From contig SVCX01000002.1 in NCBI GenBank assembly GCA_015058145.1, forward strand, positions 1 through 64,000: DNA of 64,000 nucleotides, read 5' to 3'. This DNA is from Clostridiales bacterium (GTDB lineage Bacteria; Bacillota; Clostridia; Peptostreptococcales; Anaerovoracaceae). Shown here piece by piece: positions 9,169 to 16,998 of the stretch (its first letter is position 1; each line of letters opens with the position of its first letter). The position numbers and the translations under genes were made by a program. The notes under the pieces were generated by a model, which worked only from the letters and a program-made list of their open reading frames with translations, was not told where the DNA came from and searched no databases.

Positions 9169-9391
9169 GGAGCTGCCTGTGGGTAAGCGGCGCGCGGCTG
9201 TGGGCAGCTTGCTGTCCACGGTTATGCGCCACTTATCCATAGGCAACTCCTCTAAACAAAGCCTGTCCAGCGTTTCGGTCTGCTCCGAGAGCCGCCGCTG
9301 GCCGCCGGTGCCGACTGGGAACCGGCGCCAGCTATCCGGCGGCAGCGATCGGCGCAGCAGACCCGGGGAGCCCCCCTTGAGGGCGACCCGC
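9169..9391 (+). ncRNA. Candidate highly structured GC-rich RNA (or structured leader) upstream of the PD-(D/E)XK-like ORF
   Basis: 9169-9207 pairs with 9212-9250 without gaps (29 Watson-Crick, 7 G-U, 3 C-A mismatches, CUUG loop); 9277-9363 nested hairpin (GGTCTGCT/AGCAGACC, CCGA/TCGG, GCCGCCG/CGGCGGC, CTGG/CCAG, CGCCGG/CCGGCG); 9364-9390 small CGGG/CCCG + CCC-TTGA-GGG stem. Found by manual pairing only. Confidence 0.6.
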
Positions 9392-9521
9392 AGCCTATTT
9401 TATTGATTCCTTTAATTATTCACTTGACTTTCCTGTTTTGATGATGTGATTTAATACCAATTATGGTAATAACTTTCTTTTATCGACGGTGCTTTGTCAT
9501 ATGTACTCGGAGGTCATCACT

Positions 9522-10505
9522 ATGCGTGTCACCCCAATTTCAGCCGATTCTTTCTGTGTGTCAATCGAGACCGCTCTTTTGACCCCTCTCGATATTGAGG
9601 CGTCGATGAAGAGAATCCAACGCGCTCTCAATCGCCTGCCCAATGGTAAGCTGATTGTTTCAAATCAGGACTCGCGAGTTGTTTTCTTTGCCGAGGTTGA
9701 TGGCAATAGAAAGTATCTTTCCAAGAAGAATCCCCTGCTCTATTCTCTCACACGGAGGCGGTACCAAACGATGCTGTTCAACATACTGAGCCTGACCCAT
9801 TCAACCCGTCAGTATGATATTAAACGACGCAAAGATCTCATTGTCAGGTTGCAGCAATTCATTCGCACCTGCGAGAAAGGAAATCTCGATATTGCGAAAA
9901 TCGTCCTGTCAAGCGCGCAGTACGCATGGTTTATAGGAACCTTTCGGCAAAAGTTCATCAATGAAGAGAAGGCCCTATGGACTGCCCGGGGACTGCCTGT
10001 CCGTTCTAAATCAGAACGGGACATTATCAACAAGTGTGACGATCTGGCGGTGCCTCTTCACTATGAGGAACGCATGATAATCAATGTTCGATCTCTTGTA
10101 GACAAACTGGAGGATGAGCTTTTAAGCAAAGGCTTTCTCCGCAGCCGGACCAGCCTTTACTCTTATATCAATGGTGAGATTCACTGGAATGTCCCTCCCG
10201 AGCTGGAATCAATGAACACGCACGGATCAATATGGCAGACATATTATCCGCCCAACGGAACTATTGAGATATATAACGACATCAAAGGAATGTTCGCAGA
10301 CGGAAGTATCTTTATTTGGGAACATGAGGGACTAATCCTCGAATTCATCTACAGAATCCACGCATCAGAGAGGGGTAGTGTTATGAAGATCACAAATGCA
10401 GTTGATCAAGAGAACTTTATTGAAACCTATGAGAACGATGTGGATACCCCTGAGAAGGTCATTGATATCATCGAGCGCAAGATTCTGCCGCGGCTGTGGT
10501 ACTGA
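9522..10505 (+). CDS. Uncharacterised protein with PD-(D/E)XK nuclease-like signature
   Basis: 'LPVRSKSERDIINKCDDLAVPLHYEERMIIN' and 'IEIYNDIKGMFADGSIFIWEHEGLI' resemble the RSKSE-(Y)PDF-WEHxG pattern of uncharacterised clostridial proteins. SD GGAGG at 9509-9513, 8 nt before ATG 9522; the ORF also opens at 9489. Confidence 0.55.
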   Translation: MRVTPISADSFCVSIETALLTPLDIEASMKRIQRALNRLPNGKLIVSNQDSRVVFFAEVDGNRKYLSKKNPLLYSLTRRRYQTMLFNILSLTHSTRQYDIKRRKDLIVRLQQFIRTCEKGNLDIAKIVLSSAQYAWFIGTFRQKFINEEKALWTARGLPVRSKSERDIINKCDDLAVPLHYEERMIINVRSLVDKLEDELLSKGFLRSRTSLYSYINGEIHWNVPPELESMNTHGSIWQTYYPPNGTIEIYNDIKGMFADGSIFIWEHEGLILEFIYRIHASERGSVMKITNAVDQENFIETYENDVDTPEKVIDIIERKILPRLWY

Positions 10506-10519
10506 TACACATGAAAAAA

Positions 10520-10572
10520 TGCTACGTTTTCATCCATTCGGAATGAAAATGTAGCACAGTTCCTTTTTTGTC
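10520..10572. repeat. Hairpin repeat R4 of the GTGCTAC-TTTTC family, right boundary of cassette
   Basis: TGCTACGTTTTCAT (10520-10533) / ATGAAAATGTAGCA (10543-10556), 13/14 match with one G-T wobble; followed by CAGTTCCTTTTTTGTC. Confidence 0.88.
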
Positions 10573-11764
10573 ACCTTACCAGCAGTTTCTTGATTCCCGC
10601 TTCCAGACCGCTCAAAGTCAGTTCGAACATCGGGAAGACCTCGCCCACATCGCGTATGGTCTCAGCGCCGTAGGTGTATTCCCACGTCCGCTTCGGGATC
10701 GGATTGAGCCAGATCTGCTTCTTGAAGCGCTTCTTGAACTTCATGAACCATTCCATCCCTGTCTCTCTATTGAAGAGGCCGATGATGGCATTGCCGCCTT
10801 TGCGGTAGAGTTCCGACGGCGCCATGGCCGCGTCTCCCACGAAGATTACTTTGTATTCCGCGTCCAGTCGATTGAAGACCCAGGTGGTCTCCACGGAGTC
10901 GCGCAGTTTGCAGTGCGGCGTGGTGTAGAGCTGGTCGTAGATGGCGTTGTGGAAGTAGTAGATCTTCAGGTCCTTGAAGTGGTTGGATCTGCTGACGGCC
11001 TGAAATAGCCTGTTGCAAAGCCGGCTGTACGGCAGCATGGACCCTTCCGAATCGATGAGCAAAAGCACCTTCACGGTGTTCTTCCGCGGCTTCTCGTAAG
11101 CCAGAGACAGCATGCCTCCATTCTCGCAGGTCTCGTCGATGGTCTTATCGATGTCCAGCTCCTTCTCCGTCGTATCCACGCGGGACGAGTACTGACGCAG
11201 CTTGCGGAACGCCATCTGAAAGCTGCGAATGTCCAGGATCGTATCCTCGCGGAAGTCTTTGAAGTTCCGCTCGCCGGCCACCTGCAGGGCGGTCTTGTGG
11301 CGACTCTTGCCTCCTACCCGGATGCCGCTCGGATGGTAGCCGCCCCGGCCCATCGGGGACGTGCCGCCGGTGCCGATCCAGTAGCTGCCGCCGTCGTGCT
11401 TCTCCTTCTGCTCTTTGATCCTCTCTTCGAACATCTTAAGGAGCTCCTCCAATTCCTTGGCGAAGAGCTGCTTGTCGCCGTGGTCCTCCAGATCGCGCTC
11501 GTTGTCGCTCTCGTTGAGCCAGCGCCAGAATTCCTCCGGCAGATCCTCCGGGGTCTCAATGCCCTGGAAGTACTCGGCGAAAATCTGGTCGAACTTGTCG
11601 TAGTCTGATTCAGTTTTTACCAGTATGCTCCGGCACAGCCGGTAGAATCCCATGAGAGACGAATCGGCGAGGCCCTTGTCCAGAGCTTCCACCAGAGTCA
11701 TCCACTCGTTGATGGATACTTCCAGCCCGCGCAGGCGGAGCAGATAGAATAATTCTAAAAACAT
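10571..11764 (-). CDS. VWA (CoxE-like) domain protein
   Basis: 'VKVLLLIDSEGSMLPYSRLCNRLFQAVSRSNHFKDLKIYYFHN'; adjacent to a MoxR ATPase; GSYWIGTGGTSPMG motif. Confidence 0.88.
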   Translation of the reverse strand: MFLELFYLLRLRGLEVSINEWMTLVEALDKGLADSSLMGFYRLCRSILVKTESDYDKFDQIFAEYFQGIETPEDLPEEFWRWLNESDNERDLEDHGDKQLFAKELEELLKMFEERIKEQKEKHDGGSYWIGTGGTSPMGRGGYHPSGIRVGGKSRHKTALQVAGERNFKDFREDTILDIRSFQMAFRKLRQYSSRVDTTEKELDIDKTIDETCENGGMLSLAYEKPRKNTVKVLLLIDSEGSMLPYSRLCNRLFQAVSRSNHFKDLKIYYFHNAIYDQLYTTPHCKLRDSVETTWVFNRLDAEYKVIFVGDAAMAPSELYRKGGNAIIGLFNRETGMEWFMKFKKRFKKQIWLNPIPKRTWEYTYGAETIRDVGEVFPMFELTLSGLEAGIKKLLVR

Positions 11765-12609
11765 TACCAGTTCCTCAGACTGTATCCTTTCGTCTTAATC
11801 TCATCAAAGGTATCGATGTCCTGATTCTTCTTCAGCAGCACGCCCAGGAACGGCATGTCCTCATAGAGGTCGCCTATGCTGACGCCGCTGATCATAAGAG
11901 CCTGGATCCAGTCCAGCAGTTCCGACGTGGACGGGAGCTTCTGCAGATCCTTCATCTCGCGGATCTTGTAGAAGGCCTCCAGGGCATTTGCGACCAGTTT
12001 CTTATCGATGTCGCCGTAGTGGACGTGGATGATCTCCTCCATCTTCTCGGCGTCCGGGAATTCAATGTAGTGGAAGATGCAGCGGCGCAGGAATGCGTCC
12101 GGCAGTTCCTTCTCCGCGTTGGAGGTGATGATGACGATCGGACGGTGCTTGGCTGTAATCGTCTCCTTCGTCTCGTTGATGTAGAACTCCATCTTGTCCA
12201 GTTCCCAGAGCAGGTCGTTCGGGAACTCCAGATCCGCCTTGTCGATCTCGTCGATGAGGAGCACCACCTGCTGATCTGACGTGAAGGCCTCGCCCAGCTT
12301 GCCCAACTTGATGTACTGGCCGATGTTCTTGACATCACCCTCGCCGAACTGTGAGTCATACAGCCTTTGCACGGTGTCGTAGACGTAGAGGCCATCCTGA
12401 GCCTTCGTTGTGGACTTGATGCTCCAGATAATCAGCGGCATCCCAAGGGATTCCGCAATCGCTTCTGCCAGCATGGTCTTGCCTGTACCCGGCTCGCCCT
12501 TGATCAGCAAAGGCTTCTTCAGGGCGATGGACACGTTGACGGCGTTCATCAGCTCGTCCGTTACTACATAATTGTCGCTTCCTTTGAAGACGTTCATATC
12601 TTTTGTCAT
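11764..12609 (-). CDS. MoxR-type AAA+ ATPase
   Basis: 'KPLLIKGEPGTGKTMLAEAIAESLGMPLIIWSIKSTTKAQDGLYVYD', 'VVLLIDEIDKADLEFPNDLLWELD'. Confidence 0.93.
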   Translation of the reverse strand: MTKDMNVFKGSDNYVVTDELMNAVNVSIALKKPLLIKGEPGTGKTMLAEAIAESLGMPLIIWSIKSTTKAQDGLYVYDTVQRLYDSQFGEGDVKNIGQYIKLGKLGEAFTSDQQVVLLIDEIDKADLEFPNDLLWELDKMEFYINETKETITAKHRPIVIITSNAEKELPDAFLRRCIFHYIEFPDAEKMEEIIHVHYGDIDKKLVANALEAFYKIREMKDLQKLPSTSELLDWIQALMISGVSIGDLYEDMPFLGVLLKKNQDIDTFDEIKTKGYSLRNW

Positions 12610-12610
12610 C

Positions 12611-13939
12611 TTACTGCTCCTCTTGTTTTTGTTCTTCTTGTTTCTGTTCGGCTTCTTCCAGAATTCCGTCCTGCTCGTTTCTCTCCTGCAGGACCTGTTC
12701 TTTTTCTTTGTCTAATGCTTCTATCTCTTTCTTATTGAGGACTTTGCCTCTGTATTTGACTGTTTTCACCGGGCCGCCCCGGTCCGCCTTAATGCCGATG
12801 GTATCGATGCCGTTCTTCACATAGTCCTGATAGATTGCGTACGCATCCTCCCAGCTCTCATAGCCGGCCTCGCCTCTGCGGTCCGGCAAGCTGTAATGGG
12901 CTTTCAGATAAGCTGTCAGGTAGCGGGTGTACTTCTCGGCGCCCAGATAGTTCACGTGCTTGCTGTTGTAATAGTCTTTATCGAAATCCAGCCCCAGTTC
13001 CTCGTACATCTCCGGCCTGTTGAAATCCAGCACCGTGTAGCCGCGATCCCGAATCTTGTCGAAGGCTGTATTGAAAATTGGCTTCTGTCCCTTCAGGCAG
13101 CAGTACGGCGAAAGAACAAAGAGGACTTCATCTCCTTGAGCCGTCAACTTATCGCACTTGTCCAAGGTCGCATCCAGCGCTGTCTCTGCGATGTCTGACA
13201 GAGGCTCCCGCTTCTCCGAGACTCTGCCCGGGAACTGGTTCACCTGCTTGGTCGTGTTGAAGCTCATGACGTAGCCTTTGGTTTTGTTCTTCGTGGATGT
13301 GAGTTTGAAGTCACCCGGCGACATGTTGCCTTCGGAGAGCCTGCCGTGGTACTTCAGAATCGGGATGTAGTAGTCCAGCCCGTTTTCGCCAATGTCCCCC
13401 AGCATGCCTTTGCTTCCGTCCATCTGGGTGAAAGCCGTATCAATGGCGTCCTTCTTAATGGACGAATACTTCAGATTGTCCGTGACCCTGCGGATGTGAG
13501 CGTCGGTGATCAAGTCTCTGTTTTTGAGCACCCACCGAAGTTCGATGATGTACAGCTTCGGATCCTGGGTCTTCTGCACTTCGTCAATCAGATCCGGCAC
13601 AAAGAACATGGGCATTCCCATAGTCGCCACAGTGAAACAGGTGATTCCCTCTTCTTCATATGCCAGGGGGTTGATAAAGTAGCGGTTGGACGCGCTGGTC
13701 CCAAGATACATCACGTCGATGGTATTCTTTGGCTCCGCGTAGAACGCCTTGAAGGTCTGCCGGTTGGCGTCCGCGTCCCCCATGCTGAAGACCTTATTCA
13801 AGTAGCAGAACAAAAGCCCCGCACACAGGAGGAAAATCACTGCGCCGAGGACGAGTCTCCGCACCGTATGATTTTTAGAATGCGCGGTCGTTGCGGCTTC
13901 TGTTGACGTTTTTTCGTTTTGAGTTTCTCTACAATCCAT
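12611..13939 (-). CDS. Membrane-anchored SGNH/DltD-like protein of unknown function
   Basis: One N-terminal TM; 'NTIDVMYLGTSASNRYFINPLAYEEEGITCFTVATMGMPM'; charged low-complexity C-terminus EEAEQKQEEQKQEEQ. Confidence 0.55.
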   Translation of the reverse strand: MDCRETQNEKTSTEAATTAHSKNHTVRRLVLGAVIFLLCAGLLFCYLNKVFSMGDADANRQTFKAFYAEPKNTIDVMYLGTSASNRYFINPLAYEEEGITCFTVATMGMPMFFVPDLIDEVQKTQDPKLYIIELRWVLKNRDLITDAHIRRVTDNLKYSSIKKDAIDTAFTQMDGSKGMLGDIGENGLDYYIPILKYHGRLSEGNMSPGDFKLTSTKNKTKGYVMSFNTTKQVNQFPGRVSEKREPLSDIAETALDATLDKCDKLTAQGDEVLFVLSPYCCLKGQKPIFNTAFDKIRDRGYTVLDFNRPEMYEELGLDFDKDYYNSKHVNYLGAEKYTRYLTAYLKAHYSLPDRRGEAGYESWEDAYAIYQDYVKNGIDTIGIKADRGGPVKTVKYRGKVLNKKEIEALDKEKEQVLQERNEQDGILEEAEQKQEEQKQEEQ

Positions 13940-13961
13940 GCAATAGATATGTTTCAGTTTT

Positions 13962-14819
13962 TTATCTCAGTTTTATCCGTTTCAAGAGCGGTTTTTTCGA
14001 AATGTCAATGAAAAACCTATTCTTCTGAGTACATGTAGCTGCTACGGTTTGAACTATCTCAAGGCGCTCTTCTGCACTTTTGCAAGATGTTAACTGCTTA
14101 AACAGCTCCTGTATCTGTAATGATGTTTCATCTCTGGAATAAATCCATTCGTCCGTGTCCAAAACCATAGACTGCTTGGTCTGAGACTTCGTTTAATTAT
14201 GAACGCTTTTCCCCGAAAAGAAAATACCAGATTTAATACATTTACCCGGATTACCTGCATACACAGTGTTTGATTCAACAGCCTTGCCTGCCAAAACACA
14301 GTTAGCTGAAATTATGCTTCCAGACCCTATTTTCGTTCCTTTCAAGAGGGTAGCGTTCTGGCCAAGCCAAACATGATCTCCAATCAGTACACTTTTGCTC
14401 TTATTAATTCTTTTCTTATTGCTAATGTCATAAATGAGATGAGGGTCGGCTGTTCTAATCCATACACCAAACGAAAATACGCCTTCTTTGCCAATAAGCA
14501 GATTCTGTCTTTCTGAAACAATAGCAAACAGCGGTCCGTTAAAATAATTATCTGGGCCAATATAGACGGCAGTTTCCCGCCAAACATCCATTTTCAGCTT
14601 GTAAGCATGGCTCTTGTTATGTGATAAATAAACAACAGCGTTGTTTCCGCAGAAGTTTATTGCACTGTCAGACAACTTTACATCATCTTCAACAAAAAGA
14701 ATATTGCCCTTGCCCTTGAAATGTATCGCTGAGTTATCTAAAAATGAAGGTTCTCCAATAATAGTATTTTCTTCTAACTGGGATTTATCTTCTAACTGCT
14801 TATTGAATTCTGTAATCAT
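13962..14819 (-). pseudogene. Hexapeptide-repeat acyltransferase interrupted by in-frame TAA at 14193-14195
   Basis: ORF 14193-14819 has LbH acyltransferase sequence (VLIGDHVWLGQNATLLKGTKIGSGSIISANCVLAGKAVESNTVYAGNPGKCIKSGI); the same frame continues after the stop: ...FFSGKSVHN*TKSQTKQSMVLDTDEWIYSRDETSLQIQELF... Confidence 0.7.
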
Positions 14820-14885
14820 CGTTTTTCTCCACTTTAATAGGGATCCGTAGGTGTCCTCTCATTCTCCATACGACTCGTATTATAA

Positions 14886-14913
14886 CAAAAAAGAGCCGCA
14901 GTTGCGACTCTTA
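14886..14913 (-). terminator. Rho-independent terminator
   Basis: Minus strand GAGTCGC-AACT-GCGGCTCTTTTTTG. Confidence 0.8.
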
Positions 14914-14924
14914 ATCACGGATTA

Positions 14925-15770
14925 TCAGTAACACACGTGGCACTTTGTCAACCCCTTCTTCTTTGCCGTTGAAACTGACACTTTATATAATGCATACGCA
15001 TTTCTCAGCCCCCAACAATTCTTATCGCAATGATATCTTTTACCTGTCCGGGTGATATAAACGGTTTTTGAAGAAGAATTTTTAGGCTTTTTAACGACCT
15101 TAATTGTGCAGGTGGCTTTCTTGCCCGATTTCAGTGTGACAGTAATCTTAGCGGTTCCTTTTTTCTTAGCTTTGATTTTGCCTGCTTTCGTAATAGAAAC
15201 GACTTTTTTCTTGCTTGATTTCCAGGACTTAACACTATCGCCCGCTGCCAACCCCAGAACGGATTTCATCTGTTTGGTTTTACCTTTGTAAACGGTATAT
15301 TTCTTGGCAGTGAATTTAGCAAATGGCTTGAGCTTCGCAATGGCTCCTCTCTGCGAAGCATCACAATTGTAACAGTAACGTTCACACACTCCGGCGCGTA
15401 AGATTGTAGCGCCTGTAATCGTATGCCATTCACTCCAAACATGTTTTCCTGTCGCTGGGATCGCCCTATACTCTGTTGTCCAACAGTTCTCACAAAAACG
15501 GTACTCCTGGCCTTCCCATCTACAGTCAGCAGGCGAAACCTCGGTCCAGCCACTCCACTGGTGGGCAACTTTCGGTATTACATTCTCCTCTAATACCTCG
15601 CCGCACGCCGAACATTTTCTATGTTAGCGGCCTTCTTCTGAACAAGTTGCTTCTGAATCAGTGATCCACTCAGACGAATTGTGTTCACAATCATCATCTG
15701 CATAAGCTACTACTGTAATACAAAGAAATGCTGAAATGCATAGGATTAACACTGTAAGTAACCGTCTCAT
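14925..15770 (-). pseudogene. Secreted Ig-like (Big_2-type) domain protein interrupted by in-frame TAA at 15624-15626
   Basis: From ATG 15770: MRRLLTVLILCISAFLCITVVAYADDDCEHNSSEWITDSEATCSEEGR*HRKCSACGEVLEENVIPKV...CERYCYNCDASQRGAIAKLKPFAKFTAKKYTVYKGKTKQMKSVLGL... Both halves share one frame. Confidence 0.75.
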
Positions 15771-15827
15771 AATAATGTTCTCCTTCTCATCAACAAAACT
15801 GTCGGATTATTCCGAACACATTGTATC

Positions 15828-16484
15828 TCATTTATCGGTGCATGCAAAGGTTTTTATATAGTCTTTTACTTCCAATAGCGATTCATATACCTGGTCAGTC
15901 AGCCCTCTGATTTCATCTGTAGGCTCCAGCAGATCGGGCACCATGAAGACAGTGGCTCCAGATGCGCGGGCAGCGCGCACTCCATTGAAGGAATCTTCTA
16001 TGATAATGCAATCCTTAATATCCGCTTGAAGCTTCTCTGCAGCAAGCAGAAACACATCCGGCGCAGGTTTACTAGCCTTTGCCATATCTCCCCCTACGAT
16101 GACATCAAAGTACTGCAACAGCCCCGCGTCACGAAGCTCCATCTCTACAATATTCGTCTCTGTTGAAGATCCGATTGCGGTTCTGGCCCCTCTGTCTTTC
16201 AGGAATGTCAGCAGTTCGACCACACCCTCCTTAATGGTCAGTCCGTACTTCTCATAATGCTCAACAAAGATCCTGTAGATTTCCTTATTGAATGCCTCCA
16301 GGGTCGCTTCGTCACCAAAGTGATTCTTCAGTTTCTTATGTGTCTCTACATCAGTCAGCCCGATACATTCGTAAGCGACGTCCTCAGCGCCCGTAACGCC
16401 CAACTTTCCGGAAGCCAACCTGCAGCACTCCAGATAGAGACGCTCCGTATCGAAGATGACACCGTCCATGTCAAAGATTACGTT
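15828..16484 (-). CDS. HAD family hydrolase (beta-phosphoglucomutase-like)
   Basis: MNVIFDMDGVIFDTERLYLEC; 'AIGSSTETNIVEMELRDAGLLQYFDVIVGGDMAKASKPAPDVFLLA...CIIIEDSFNGVRAA'. Confidence 0.9.
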   Translation of the reverse strand, partial: NVIFDMDGVIFDTERLYLECCRLASGKLGVTGAEDVAYECIGLTDVETHKKLKNHFGDEATLEAFNKEIYRIFVEHYEKYGLTIKEGVVELLTFLKDRGARTAIGSSTETNIVEMELRDAGLLQYFDVIVGGDMAKASKPAPDVFLLAAEKLQADIKDCIIIEDSFNGVRAARASGATVFMVPDLLEPTDEIRGLTDQVYESLLEVKDYIKTFACTDK

Positions 16485-16981
16485 CATAGAACTTTCTCCC
16501 ATTCCTTTATCAATTTTTCCAGAGACCATGCCGCGTTTGCCGGGCTGGTCGACGGCATCTTTATCGCTGGTATCCCGATACGTTCCAGCTGATACTTATC
16601 ATAGATCTTCTTTGAAAGAACTCCGTTGCACAGAATCCGTTCAACCCGCGTCTGTTCAAGCAGCGACGGAATATCCGTCGGCACGACATTCTTCACACTG
16701 CTGTCGGAAGCGCCGATGATATCGCATTCTTCAATCACATCCCACAACGCGAGTCCGTTCGTGAGAACAAGCGCCTTCTTCTCCTCAATACTCTCAGGCA
16801 AAGGCACCCCGTACACATAGGCCAGAACCTGCCAGAACCGATTGCGCGGATGTCCATAATAAAACCCCATCTCCCGACTCGCAGGAGATGGTATCGATCC
16901 CAAAATCAGTATTCTGGAGTTTTCATTGTAGAGCGGTCCGAAAGTGTGGACCACGTGGTGATAAGTTTGAGACTCGTTCAT
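16484..16981 (-). CDS. DNA-deoxyinosine glycosylase / uracil-DNA glycosylase superfamily
   Basis: 'RILILGSIPSPASREMGFYYGHPRNRFWQVLAYVYG', 'LPSTSPANA'-like motif. Confidence 0.88.
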   Translation of the reverse strand: MNESQTYHHVVHTFGPLYNENSRILILGSIPSPASREMGFYYGHPRNRFWQVLAYVYGVPLPESIEEKKALVLTNGLALWDVIEECDIIGASDSSVKNVVPTDIPSLLEQTRVERILCNGVLSKKIYDKYQLERIGIPAIKMPSTSPANAAWSLEKLIKEWEKVL

Positions 16982-16998
16982 TATTTATGAAACATTTC

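Noticed and set aside
9167-9406. 79-aa plus-strand ORF and other short ORFs over the GC-rich block
   Set aside because: No SD, composition driven by GC-rich palindromes; the pairing pattern explains the sequence better than coding.
8915-10575. Assignment as IS200/IS605, IscB/TnpB, IS110 or group II intron
   Set aside because: The ORF lacks HUH, RuvC, HNH, DEDD and reverse-transcriptase motifs; no group II boundary/domain V pattern seen. Only the layout is analogous.
12611-12660. CTTCTTG/TTGTTT repeat tract
   Set aside because: Encodes the low-complexity KQEEQKQEEQ C-terminus; at most a minor slippage site.
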